64,000 nt of DNA from positions 1-64,000 of the forward strand of contig CAWIBR010000008.1 of NCBI GenBank assembly GCA_963834425.1, written 5' to 3'. A program made the position numbers and the translations under genes. Under the pieces are notes generated by a model. That model was not told the DNA's origin. It searched no databases and was given only the letters and a program-made list of their open reading frames with translations. Below, in pieces: positions 9,051-18,411 of this stretch. This DNA is from CAVURS01 sp963834425 (GTDB lineage Bacteria > Actinomycetota > Actinomycetes > Actinomycetales > CAVURS01). Numbering within the stretch: the first letter of the stretch is position 1; each line of letters begins with the position of its first letter.

Positions 9051-9724
9051 CCTTCTCCCTGGTCGGCCGGTGCGCGCGGACCGGGATGCTCGGCGTGGTG
9101 GTGACCTCCTCGAGCCCGGCCGTTGCGGCCCGCTGCGCCTGGGCCCGCGCCGGCGTCGGGGCCGTCGCGACGCAGAACATCACCGACCCCTCGCTCGGGC
9201 CGCGACTGCTCGACCTGATGGCGGCCGGGCGGTCAGCACCCGAGGCGGTGCAGGAGATCGTCGGCTCGGCGCCGCACATCGAGTTCCGCCAGCTCAGCGC
9301 GGTTGACGCGGCCGGCGGCACCTCGTCGTACTCCGGACCGGAGGCGCTGGGTCGGTTCGGTACGGCGGTGGGGGTCGACTGCGTCGCGGCGGGGAACCTT
9401 CTCGCCAGCGACGAGGTGCTGACTGCGATGGTCGACGCCTTCGAGACGTCTTCGGACCAGCCGCTCGGCGGCCGACTGCTCGCCGCCCTGCGCGCCGGCG
9501 CAGACGGCCGGGGGCGAGGAGGGGCCGGTGCACTCGGCCGGGCTGTTGGTCGTCGACCGCGTCTCCTGGCCGGTCACCGACCTCCGGGTCGACTGGTCCG
9601 AGGACGACCCGATCGGTGAGCTGACGACCTCTGGCAGATCTGGCAGCCGCAGGCCGAGGCCTACGTCCAGCGCGCGCTCGACCCCTCCCAGGCCCCGTCG
9701 TACGGCGTGCCCGGCGACGAGTAA
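9047..9724 (+). CDS. DUF1028 family protein (frame-interrupted)
   Basis: Starts at an ATGA overlap with ridA. The N-terminal 150 residues (TFSLVGRC..GMLGVVVTSSSPAV..ATQNITDPSLG) match DUF1028, an Ntn-hydrolase-like family often called a peptidoglycan-binding or putative hydrolase family. The conserved C-terminus is present but in two other frames: HSAGLLVVDRVSWPVTDLRV from about 9530, and LWQIWQPQAEAYVQRALDP to the TAA at 9722-9724. Two single-base indels (near 9515 and 9625) explain this. It closes the M20-HpaB-RidA operon. The substrate is unknown. Confidence 0.75.
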
Positions 9725-9728
9725 GGGG

Positions 9729-10384
9729 TCAGCTGAGCAGACCAACGACGCCCTTGACGAACAGGATGATGGCGAGCAGCCAGAGCACGGCGGCGACCAC
9801 GACCTGGGCGTGCGCGACCAGCCAGGTGTGCCAGCCCGCATAGATCTGCGCCGCGGCCTGGCGACGGAAGACCAGCACGAGCAACGGCGCCGCCACGCCC
9901 AGCGAGCTGAGGATGACGAAAACTATTGCTGCGAAAGCCATCCGGCCCTGGCTGAGATCGGACTTGAGCAGCTCGTCGACGGCGGCGACGACCAGCACGT
10001 AGTTCGGCAGGAACGCGCCCAGCACGAAGGCGGCGGCCAGTGAGATCGAGTTGATCCGGTCCATCCATTTCGGCTCGCGCGCCGGCTCCGCGGTGACGGG
10101 CCGTCGCGACCGAACCACCAGATAAGCCGCCAGCACGAATCCGGCGAGCAGCTCGATCCAGCTGAGGACCGGCGAGGACGAGGTGGCCTTGGGGGCCTCC
10201 GGATAGAGCGCCACCGTCAGGGCGGCGACCACGGCGAGGCGCAGGTCCACCCCGCGACGTAGGCCACCACCTTGGCCAGCCCGCGCTCCGACGTCACGAG
10301 CAGCACCGAGGCCAGCACCGACCAGGGCTGGGCGGCCAGGGCAGCAGCGAGCAGCACGAGCGTCACGACCGACGCGATGTCCAC
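9729..10384 (-). CDS. GAP-family (Sap-like) membrane protein (frame-interrupted)
   Basis: A GTG at 10384 starts a hydrophobic protein whose first part (VDIASVVTLVLLAAALAAQP) and last part (about 170 residues ending IILFVKGVVGLLS) are in two frames joined near 10235. Five or six membrane segments are visible, with a cytosolic loop RSRRPVTAEPAREPKWMDRI in the middle, as in GAP/Sap small-molecule or lipid exporters of actinobacteria. It begins six bases after the stop of the GntR regulator on the same strand, so they are probably cotranscribed. What it transports cannot be told. Confidence 0.65.
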
Positions 10385-10390
10385 GGCGCC

Positions 10391-11111
10391 TCAGTGAGCG
10401 GAGAGCCGGGCGACGAAGGTGTAGCGGTCGCCGCGGTACCAGCTGCGCACCCACTCGACCGGCGCGCCGTCGGCGTCGAAGCTGTGCCGGCTCAGCACGA
10501 GCATCGGCGAGCCGGTCTCGGTGCCGAGCAGGTCGGCCTCCCGCGGCGACGCGGCCGCCGTCTCGATCGTCTCCTCCGCGGCCACCGGCACGACGCCGTA
10601 GGCGTCGGCCAGGACCTGGTAGAGCGACGAGCTGCGGCGCAGGTGCCGGAGCAGGCCCGGGAAGCGAGCGGCCGACAGGTGCGAGGTCTCGACGGCCATC
10701 GGCGCGCCGTCGACGAGCCGCAGCCGCTCGACGAGGTAGACCGGCGCGCCGACGCGGACGTCCAGCCGCGCCGGCGACCTCCTCGCTCGGCCGCGGCCGC
10801 GACCGGCCTCGAGCAGCTGCACGCGTCGCGGAGTAACCGGCGGCGGCGGCCTGCTCGGTGAAGCTGGTCATCTGCAGCGGCCAGCTGATCTTCGGCTCGG
10901 CCACGAAGGTGCCCGAGCCCTGCCGGCGGACCAGCCGGCCCTCGCCGACCAGCTCGCTCAACGCCTGCCGGACCGTCGTGCGCGAGGTCTCCAGCTCGGC
11001 GGTGAGCTCGCGCTCGGTCGGCACCGGGCTGCCCGGCGGCAGGCTCGCGATCAGCTCGAGCAGGTGCCGCTTGACGACGTAGTACTTCGGCTCGCGAGGG
11101 GCGCGCCTCAC
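10391..11111 (-). CDS. GntR/HutC-family regulator, DasR/NagR-like (frame-interrupted)
   Basis: From a GTG at 11111 it has a GntR winged helix (LIASLPPGSPVPTERELTAE, then TSRTTVRQALSELVGEGRLV) and, in another frame after breaks near 10780-10830, a UTRA effector domain (RVGAPVYLVERLRLVDGAPM to the C-terminus). This HutC-type layout is that of DasR/NagR, which bind GlcNAc-6-P or GlcN-6-P. The next genes encode GlcNAc/MurNAc salvage and carry sites close to the Streptomyces DasR consensus. The DasR-like role therefore rests on domain, neighbours and operators together. Confidence 0.8.
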
Positions 11112-11177
11112 TGGTTGCGACGACCACCGCGACTCCCGTCCGTCCGCTGCTGCTGAGCCGAAGCATAGGGACACCGA

Positions 11178-11225
11178 TTGACAGCATTGTCGGACCCCGG
11201 CACCCTGCAAGTTGTCTAGTCCACT
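11178..11225 (+). promoter_or_regulatory. Divergent control region with dre-like DasR site
   Basis: The 16-mer at 11210-11225 (AGTTGTCTAGTCCACT) matches the DasR consensus AGTGGTCTAGACCACT at 14 of 16 positions. A TTGACA (-35-like) lies at 11178-11183. The site is 29 bp before the GH3 gene start and 99 bp from the divergent gntR start, so it could act as operator for both. Confidence 0.65.
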
Positions 11226-11253
11226 TCCGCACGCCCTCGAACCTGGAGCGTCC

Positions 11254-12731
11254 ATGCCGCTCGACCGGCCGACCGCTCGTCCGATCGACCCCGACGTACG
11301 CCGTCTGGCCCTGTCCTGCCTGCTGCTCGGCTTCGTCGGCCCGACGCCGCCGCGCGTGGCTGCTGGCGGCCGTCTGGCGACGGGCTCGGCGGAGTCGTGC
11401 TGTTCGGCTCGAACCTCGGCGACGGCAGCGGTGTCCGCGCGCTGACCGACCGGCTGCGCGACGCGGCCGGTCGCGACATCGTCATCGCCCTCGACGAGGA
11501 GGGCGGCGACGTCACCCGGCTGGACACGGTGCGGGGCAGCGAGAGTCCCGGGCGCCGCTGCCCTGGGCCACCTCGACGACCCGGTCGCGACCGAGGAGGC
11601 GTACGCCGCGATCGGGGCCCGGCTGGCCGACGGCCGGCGTGACGACGGACCTCGCGCCGGTCGCCGACGTCAACGTCGAGGCCCTCAACCCGGTGATCGG
11701 CGTCCGCTCGTTCGGGGCCGACCCCGACTGGTCGCGCGGCACGTCGCCGCGGCGGTGCGCGGGCTGCAACGCGGCGGGACGGCCGCCTGCGTCAAGCACT
11801 TCCCCGGGCCACGGGGCGAGCCGGGACGACTCGCATCACGAGGTCGCGACCGTCGACCGGACGCCGGCGAGCTGGAGCGGTCGAGCTGACGCCGTTCGCG
11901 GCCGCGGTCGCCGCCGGCGCCCGGCGGTCATGACCGGTCATCTGCTGGTGCCGGCCCTCGACCCGCCGGCCCTCGCCACGGTGAGCGCAGCCGATCACCA
12001 CCGACCTGCTGCGCGACCGGCTCGGCTTCACCGGCACCGTGGTGACCGACGCCCTGGAGATGCGCGCGGTCGCCGGCACGATCGGCATGGTCGAAGGTTT
12101 CCTCCAGGCAATGATCGCCGGAGCCGACGCCATCGAGAGCGGCGCGCTCGGACTACCCCGAGCTCGTCGACGAGATCCCGGCCGCGGTCGCCGAGGCCCT
12201 GGACTCGGGCCGGCTGACCGTCGACCGGCTCGCGGACGCGGCCCGGCGCACGGCCGAGCTGGCCACACCCGGCGACCCGGGCGTCGGCCGGTGACGACGA
12301 GACCGTGCTGGCCGGCCTGGGCCGCGCGCTGCCTCGAGGTGTCGGGCGGCTGCCCCGGATGCAGCGCGCCGCTCGTGGTGGAGTGCCGGCCGCCGGGCGG
12401 GATGGCGTCCGGCGAGCTGCCGTGGTCGCTGGCCGAGCCGCTGGCCGACGCTGCGTGCCGGGCACCGAGGCGCTCGGCCGTGACGCGGCGCCGGTCGACC
12501 CGACGGCTCTCCTCGCGCGGGCGGGCCGGCCGCACGCTGGTCGCCGTCGTCCGCGACCCGGCCCGGCACGCGTGGCAGCGCGCGGTCCTCGACGCGGCCG
12601 CCGCGCACGACGGCGCCGTGGTCGTCGACGTCGGCTGGCCGACCCGCCTGCCGCCGGGCCCACCGCTGCGCACCCGCGGCATGTCGCCCCGGCTGCTCGG
12701 CGCGGCGGCTCAGATCCTGGCTGGATTGTGA
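11254..12731 (+). CDS. nagZ: Glycoside hydrolase family 3, NagZ-like beta-N-acetylhexosaminidase (frame-interrupted)
   Basis: Read across several frames, the protein shows the GH3 barrel: VVLFGSNLGDGSGVRALTD, IALDEEGGDVTRL, LAPVADVNVE.LNPVIGVRSFG, the KHFPGHG loop with following D-S-H-H, and VVTDALEMRAVAG with the nucleophile Asp. The Lys-His and Asp-x-His signatures point to NagZ-type enzymes, which release GlcNAc from muropeptides or chitin fragments. Breaks are needed near 11360, 11545, 11630, 11735, 11880, 11990, 12145 and later. The ATG at 11254 has GGAG upstream. No signal peptide is seen, so a cytosolic role is likely. It is the first gene of the salvage operon. Confidence 0.8.
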
Positions 12732-12787
12732 TCTCGCTGTAGCGCATCTGATGCGGCCTGGCCAGATGCCCGGGTGACGATGACCGG

Positions 12788-13589
12788 GTGACCGCGCGAC
12801 CCGACCTCGACCTGCTGGCGACGGCCGACGTCGTGACGCTGCTGCTGGCCGCCGAGGAGCGGGTCGTCCCGGCCGTGCGTGCCCAGACCGCGGCGATCGC
12901 GGCCGCCGCCGACCTGGTCGCGGCTCGGCTGCGCGCCGGCGGGCGGCTCGCTGCTGGTCGGCGCCGGTACGTCGGGGCGGCTGGCCCTGGCCGAGGCGGC
13001 CGAGCTGCCCGGGCACGTTCGGCCTGAGCCGCAGCCAGGTCCACGGCCGCGTGCGCCGGCGGCGCCGACAGCACGGACGCCGACGAGGACGACCTGGCCC
13101 TGGCGGTGCGCGACCTGGCCTCGCTCGCGCTCGACAGCCGCCGACGTCCTGGTGGCCGTCGCGGCGAGCGGGCGCACGCCGTACACGCTCGGCGATCGCG
13201 CGCGGCGCCGCCCGGACGCGGCACCGCGGTCGTCGCCGTCGTCAACGCCACCGGCACGCCCGCTGGCCGCGCTCGCCGACGTCGCCGTCGAGGTCGAGGT
13301 CGGCCCGGAGGTGCTCCGCGGCTCGACCCGGCTGACCGCCGGCACGGCCCAGAAGGTCGCGCTCAACGCGCTGACGACCGCGGCCATGGTCCGGCTGGGC
13401 CGGGTCCACGGCGACCTGATGATCGACGTCGGACGCGGCCAACGCCAAGCTGCGGCGACCGCGCGGCCGGCATCGTCGCCGAGATCGCCGGACTGCTCGC
13501 TCGACCAGGCCGCGGCCGCGCTGGACGCCTGCGGCGGCAACACGCGGGCCGCCGTCGTCCACCTGGTGCTCGGGCTGCTCGCCGGCTGA
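12788..13589 (+). CDS. murQ: N-acetylmuramic acid 6-phosphate etherase (frame-interrupted)
   Basis: MurQ cleaves the lactyl ether of MurNAc-6-P to give GlcNAc-6-P and lactate. Signature parts survive in different frames: an N-terminal LLLAAEERVVPAVRAQ helix, the SIS-domain GAGTSGRLALAEAAELP loop (about 12960-13010), ADVLVAVAASGRTPYTL, and the family block STRLTAGTAQKVALNALTT followed by MVRLGRVHGDLMIDV. The C-terminal LDQAAAALDACGGNTRAAVV segment ends at 13589. Breaks fall near 12945, 13015-13040, 13135, 13195 and 13430. It sits between the NagZ-like hydrolase and the importer, consistent with feeding NagA. Confidence 0.82.
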
Positions 13590-13650
13590 CGCCGCCGACG
13601 CGCGCGCGAGCAGTTTCATAACGCTTCGGGACGTCACTCGGTCAGATCCC

Positions 13651-13699
13651 TTGACACGCGAAATGGTCTAGGCCAATATCCGGAGTTGTCTACATCAAT
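13651..13699 (+). promoter_or_regulatory. Promoter with two dre-like DasR sites before the sugar importer
   Basis: A -35 TTGACA (13651-13656), a 17-bp spacer and CAATAT (13674-13679) form a promoter. A dre-like 16-mer at 13662-13677 (AATGGTCTAGGCCAAT, 13 of 16 to the DasR consensus) covers its spacer and -10. A weaker one at 13684-13699 (AGTTGTCTACATCAAT, 12 of 16) lies 22 bp further, two helical turns, over the start-site region. Binding would block transcription of the importer. Confidence 0.65.
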
Positions 13700-13735
13700 T
13701 CGGGGCGTCCCTGCCCACAACCACGGAGGCAAGCC

Positions 13736-15061
13736 TTGAAGCGCACAGTAGCGAGCGCAATCGTCCTGGCCGCGGCGGTGGCTCTGCTCGGCAACCGCGT
13801 GCGGCAGCTCGGGTGGTTCGTCGGCGTCGTCGACGGCGGCGCGATCGGCACCGACGGCAAGGGCAAGACGATCAAGGTCTGGCTGCAGAGCGACGCCCAG
13901 AAGGGCTGGCCGGCCGTCGTCGACCAGGCCAACCAGCGCTTCGAGGCGGCCACCGGCGCCAAGGTCAAGGTCGAGTGGCAGCAGTGGTCGAACTACACGA
14001 CCAAGCTCGACTCGACGTTCGCCGGCTCGACCGGCGTCCCGGACGTGGTCGAGCTCGGCAACACCCAGACCGCGTCGTACATCGCGGGCGGCGCGTTCAA
14101 GAACCTGACCTCGGTCAAGAGCAGCTTCCAGAACTCGAGCACCTGGCTCAAGGGCCTCGACCGAGTCCGGCACCTCGCCCGACGGCAAGCTGCAGGCGGT
14201 GCCCGTACTACGCCGGCAGCCGGGTCGTCATCTACCGCAAGGACCTCTGGGACGCGGCCGGCGTGACCGACGCCGCCGACCACGCTCGACGAGCTGAACG
14301 CCGACCTCGACAAGGTCAAGGCCGCCAACACCAAGGACCCGAACTTCTCGGCGTTCTACATGCCCGGCAAGTACTGGTACGCCGCGATGTCGTTCGTCTA
14401 CGGCGCCGGCGGCACGATCGCCTCGCAGTCCGGCGGCAAGTGGACCGGGCAGCTGTCGAGCAGCCAGGCCCAGCAGGGTCTGGCCGAGTGGCAGAAGCTC
14501 GCCACGAACTACTCGAAGGGCGGCGCGACCAAGGACGAGTCCGACCAGGACGCGATCATGGCCCAGGGTCACGTCGCGGCGATCCTCGGCAACGGCTGGG
14601 AGGTCGGCGCGGTGACCGACCCGAAGACCGGCAACCCGAAGCTCGCGCCGAAGCTGTCGACCTTCCCGCTGCCCGGGCACGCGGCCGGCCAGTACACGCC
14701 GTCGTTCCTCGGCGGCTCGGACCTCGCGGTGCCGGCGAAGGCGTCCAACGCCGCCCTCGGCGCGGAGTGGATCAAGATCTACACCGACACCACGAGCCAG
14801 ACCGCGCTGGCCAAGTTCGCGATCCCGAACACGACGTCGCTGCTGAGCGTCTACGAGGGCCAGGCCCAGGCGAACCAGTCGACCGGTGAGGCGGCCAAGG
14901 ACACCTGGTTCGTGCCGAACACGCCGAACTGGGCGAACGTCGAGAGCGGCAACATCCTGCAGAACGCGCTGGAGTCGATCGCGACCGGCAAGAGCAGCAT
15001 CGCCGACGCGACCGCGGCCGCGGACAAGCAGATCGCGAGCACGCTGAACGCCAGCAGCTGA
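13736..15061 (+). CDS. Sugar ABC transporter substrate-binding lipoprotein (frame-interrupted)
   Basis: TTG start with GGAGG six bases upstream. An N-terminal basic and hydrophobic segment (KRTVASAIVLAAAVALLG) leads to a lipobox whose Cys is visible only in another frame: the codon at 13800-13802 begins CGSSGGSSASS. So one indel lies just before the Cys and another near 13840. The mature part is a family-1 solute-binding protein of the MalE/DasA/NgcE type (IKVWLQSD, then GSTGVPDVVELGNTQ and YYAGSRVVIYRKDLWDAAG), with further breaks near 14165, 14205 and 14285. Context indicates GlcNAc, chitobiose or a muropeptide sugar as ligand. Confidence 0.85.
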
Positions 15062-15139
15062 CGATCGCCAGGCACGGGTCGAGCCGGCGCCGGACCATCC
15101 GACGCCGGCTCGCTGCGCAGACCGCGAGCCGGAGCGACG

Positions 15140-16103
15140 ATGACAGCGCTGAGCCCCGGCGTCGCGCGCCCGCGCCGGCCGGCCGCGTGCGCGGCGCGGC
15201 CGCGCGGTCGGCCAAGCTGCCCTACCTGCTGATCCTGCCGGCCGTCTCATCCTGGTCGCGGTGGCCGGCTGGCCGCTGGTCAAGATCATCCAGCTGTCGC
15301 TGCAGCAGCAGGAGTCCGGCAAGCGCGCGCTGTTCAACAACGGCGGCTCCACGCCGTTCGTCGGGCTGCAGCAACTTCGGCCACGTGCTGACCGACTCGA
15401 CGTTCTGGACGGTCGCCCTGCGCACCCTGGTCTTCACCGCGGTCAACGTCGGCGCTCAGCCTCGGTGATCGGCATGGCGATCGCGCTGCTGCTGAACCGG
15501 GTCTCGACCTGGGCCCGGATCATCCTGACCGCGGTGCTGCTGTTCGTCTGGGCGGTGCCCGTCGACCGTGTCGACCCAGATCTTCTACTGGCTCTTCAGC
15601 AACCAGTACGGCGCGGTGAACTACCTGCTCGACAAGCTGCCCGGCGTGCACATGCAGGGCCATGACTGGTTCGCCGACCCGCACCAGGGCCTGGCGGTCG
15701 TCACCCTCGTCGTCGTCTGGGGCGCGCTGCCGCTGCTGGCGATCTCGCTGTACGCCGGCATCACCCAGATCCCGCGCGAGGTCCTCGAGGCGGCCCGGGT
15801 CGACGGCGCCGGGCCTGGCAGATGTTCCGCAACGTGACGCTGCCCTACCTGCGGCCGCTGCTCGTCATCCTCACGACGCTGTCGATCATCTGGGACTTCG
15901 GGGTCTTCAACCAGATCTGGTTCATGCGCAACGGCCACCCCGAGCCGGGCTACCAGACGCTCGGGATCTACATGTACGCCAACGGGATCGGCAGCAGCCA
16001 CTACAACCTCGGCGCGACGATCGGCGTGCTGATGATGGTCTGCCTGCTCGGCGTGATGGTCTTCTACATCCGCCAGCTCTTCCGGATCGGGGACGCCGAA
16101 TGA
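15140..16103 (+). CDS. Sugar ABC transporter permease 1, MalF/DasB type (frame-interrupted)
   Basis: Six-segment inner-membrane permease: LPYLLILPAV first helix, and the EAA loop EVLEAARVDGAG followed in another frame by WQMFRNVTLPYLRPLLV, the contact site for the ATPase. Breaks occur near 15250, 15370, 15460, 15560 and 15815; all the sequence between is family-like. The stop overlaps the second permease start (ATGA at 16100). It pairs with the binding protein upstream and permease 2 downstream. Confidence 0.82.
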
Positions 16104-17023
16104 CGCGCCGCCGCCCGGACCGCCGCCGCGCTCGCGCTCCCGCCCGGCCGACCGACGGCCCGGCCGCCGCGGCAGCGGCCGCGCCGCCGCGGCGCCGCCG
16201 GCGGCGCCGCTACGCGACCGGCGGCTGGAACGCGCTGGCGATGGTGCTCGCCGTCGTCCTCGGCTTCCCGATCTACTGGATGCTCGTCACGTCGTTCAAG
16301 ACGAGCGCGGACATCAACCAGCTGGTGCCGCAGTTCTGGCCGAACCACCCGACCCTGCGCGCGTTCCGCGAGGTGCTGGGCGACCCGATCTTCCGCGACG
16401 ACCTGCGCAACAGCCTGGTCATCACGCTGGCCGCGGTGCTGATCAGCCTGGTGGTCGGCTTCTTCGGCGCGCTGGCCATCGCGCGGTTCCGCTTCGCCGG
16501 GCGCAAGGTCTTCGTCTTCGCGGTGCTCGTCGTGCAGATGATCCCGCTGCTCGCGCTGACCATCCCGATGTCGCTGCTGCTGGACCGCTTCCAGCTGAAG
16601 AACAGCCTGATCGGCGTCGTCATCGCCTACCTGATGTTCACCATGCCCTACACGGTCTGGACGCTGCGCACCTTCATCGCCGACATCCCGCAGGAGCTGG
16701 ACGAGGCGGCGATGGTCGACGGCTGCAGCCGGTGGCAGACGTTCTACAAGATCATCCTGCCGCTGGTCGGCCCCGGCCTGATCGCCACCGGCGTCTACGG
16801 CTGGATCCTGGCCTGGAACGAGTTCGTCCTGGCCAACACGTTGCTGCTCGACAACGACAAGCAGACCGCGATGGTCTACCTGCTCGTCTTCCAGTCCAGC
16901 CCGACCCACGGCGCCGACTACGGCGGCCTGATGGCCGCCGCCACCCTGACCGCGCTGCCGGTCGTCGTGCTGTTCGTGATCTTCCAGAGCCGCATCTCGG
17001 CCGGCCTCACCCCGGGGCGGTGA
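16100..17023 (+). CDS. Sugar ABC transporter permease 2, MalG/DasC type
   Basis: 307 residues in one intact frame. The N-terminus is extremely Arg/Ala/Pro-rich (about residues 1-38), then the first membrane helix ALAMVLAVVLGFPIYWMLV and the usual MalG fold. The EAA loop ELDEAAMVDGCSRWQTFYKI is complete. No ATPase gene follows, so, like DasABC and MalEFG in Streptomyces, the importer probably uses a shared MsiK-type ATPase encoded elsewhere. Confidence 0.9.
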   Translation: MTRRRPDRRRARAPARPTDGPAAAAAAAPPRRRRRRRYATGGWNALAMVLAVVLGFPIYWMLVTSFKTSADINQLVPQFWPNHPTLRAFREVLGDPIFRDDLRNSLVITLAAVLISLVVGFFGALAIARFRFAGRKVFVFAVLVVQMIPLLALTIPMSLLLDRFQLKNSLIGVVIAYLMFTMPYTVWTLRTFIADIPQELDEAAMVDGCSRWQTFYKIILPLVGPGLIATGVYGWILAWNEFVLANTLLLDNDKQTAMVYLLVFQSSPTHGADYGGLMAAATLTALPVVVLFVIFQSRISAGLTPGR

Positions 17024-17030
17024 AGGGCTG

Positions 17031-18158
17031 ATGACGGTCCTGAGCGGCGCCCGCGTCGTCACGCCGGACGGCGTGCTCGACCCGGCCTGGGTCGAGGTGG
17101 TCGACGGCCGCATCGCCCGGGTCGAAACCTCGCGCCCACCAGCGGGATCGGCTCGACCTGGGCGGCGGCTGGCTGCTGCCCGGCTTCATCGACCTGCACG
17201 TCCACGGCGGCGGCGGCCACGACTTCACCGCGTCGGCCGAGGACATGGCGGCCGGCGTCGCCTTCCACCGCCGGCACGGCACCACGCGCACCCTGGTGTC
17301 GCTGATGGCCGGCCCGGTCGACGCATGTGCGCGCAGCTCGGCTGGGTGGCCGCGCTCACGGCCGCCGGCGAGGTCCTGGGCGCGCATCTCGAGGGCCCGT
17401 TCCTGTCCGCGCCCGCTGCGGCGCGCAGAACCCCGCGCCACCTGCTGACCCCGACCCGCTCGTCCTGGCCAAGCTGCTCTCGGCCGGCCAGGACGCGGTG
17501 CGCACGGTCACCATCGCGCCCGAGCTGCCCGGCGCGCATCGAGCTGATCCGGGACATCGTGGCGGCCGGCGCGATCGCCGCGGTCGGGCACACCGACGCG
17601 ACGTACGAGCAGGCCGCGGCCGGCTTCGCGGCCGGCGCGACGCTGGCCACGCATCTGTTCAACGCGATGGGCTCGATGAGCCAGCGGGCACCCGGCCCGG
17701 CGATCGCGGCGCTGGACGCCGGCGCGTACGTCGAGCTGATCAACGACGGGGTGCACGTGCACGAGGCGCTGACCCGGCTGGCGGTGGCGAGCGGTCCTGC
17801 CGAGGGCTGGGTCGGGTCGCGCTGATCACCGACGCGATCAGCGCCACCGGGGTCGGCGACGGCCGCTACTCGCTCGGCGACCAGGACGTCGTCGTCCGCG
17901 ACGGCGAGGCCCGGCTGGCCAGCACGCAGCGGCTTGGCCGGCAGCACGCTGACCATGGACGAGGCGGTACGCCGCGCCGTTCAGGACGTCGGGCTGCCGA
18001 TCGAGCAGGCCTCGGCGGCCGCCTCCGCGACCCCGGCCCGGCTGCTGGGCATCGACGACCGGTGCGGCGCGATCGCGCCCGGCCTGGACGCCGACCTGGT
18101 CGTGCTGGACGACGACCTGCGCGTCCAGCGGGTCATGGTGCGCGGTCGCTGGGTCTAG
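17031..18158 (+). CDS. nagA: N-acetylglucosamine-6-phosphate deacetylase (frame-interrupted)
   Basis: NagA removes acetate from GlcNAc-6-P. Family marks in order are LLPGFIDLHVHGGGGHDF, LGAHLEGPFLS, AVGHTDATYEQAAAGF, LATHLFNAMGSMSQR, NDGVHVH and LITDAISATG with the catalytic Asp, then the C-terminal AIAPGLDADLVVLD. Breaks occur near 17140, 17325, 17420, 17530, 17815 and 17930. The ATG lies seven bases after permease 2 with GAAGGG upstream, so it ends the import operon. The product of NagZ, MurQ and import all converge here; no nagB deaminase is in the window. Confidence 0.85.
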
Positions 18159-18168
18159 CCGCCGGTTT

Positions 18169-18411
18169 GCGCGGGGTTGGGTTCAAGACGGCTGGGTACG
18201 GCGCTGGGTCGGCGCGGGGCTGGGTTTCAGGCGGCTTGGTACGGCGCACCGGGCCGGCGCGGGGCTGGGCCCGCTGGCGGGGCCGCCCTTCGCGGTTTAA
18301 AAACGGTCACGCAGAGTCGCTCGGAGGTTGCCGAAAATAGTTGCTATTCAACGGGATTCGAGTAGTTGTCGGGGTTGACCGTTGTCGGACGGTAGGTCTA
18401 GAATCGAACAC
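18169..18411 (+). repeat. Conserved upstream element of 13E12 repeat, copy 2, with short tandem units
   Basis: Two to three degenerate units of about 44 bp begin at 18169, 18212 and 18257, each opening GCGCGGGG and the first two containing a GGTACGGCGC block. They are followed by AAACGGTCACGCAGA, the palindrome-like GTTGCTATTCAAC (18340-18352) and the promoter. Copy 1 at 4218-4441 has the same order. The 253 bp between nagA and the pseudogene holds no other gene. Confidence 0.75.
18375..18404 (+). promoter_or_regulatory. Promoter of 13E12 copy 2 (probably leaderless)
   Basis: TTGACC (18375-18380), 18-bp spacer, TAGAAT (18399-18404), then ATG at 18412. This is the same spacing and nearly the same sequence as in copy 1. 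The start codon again falls at the expected transcription start. Confidence 0.65.

Noticed and set aside
11178..11206. Full promoter TTGACA plus -10 for the GH3 gene
   Set aside because: The -35 is good, but the hexamer at 17-18 bp (CACCCT/ACCCTG) is a poor -10, so only the -35-like box and the operator are reported.
18169..18262. Short tandem repeats as a possible CRISPR array
   Set aside because: Units of about 44 bp are degenerate and contiguous, without distinct spacers, and no cas genes are nearby.
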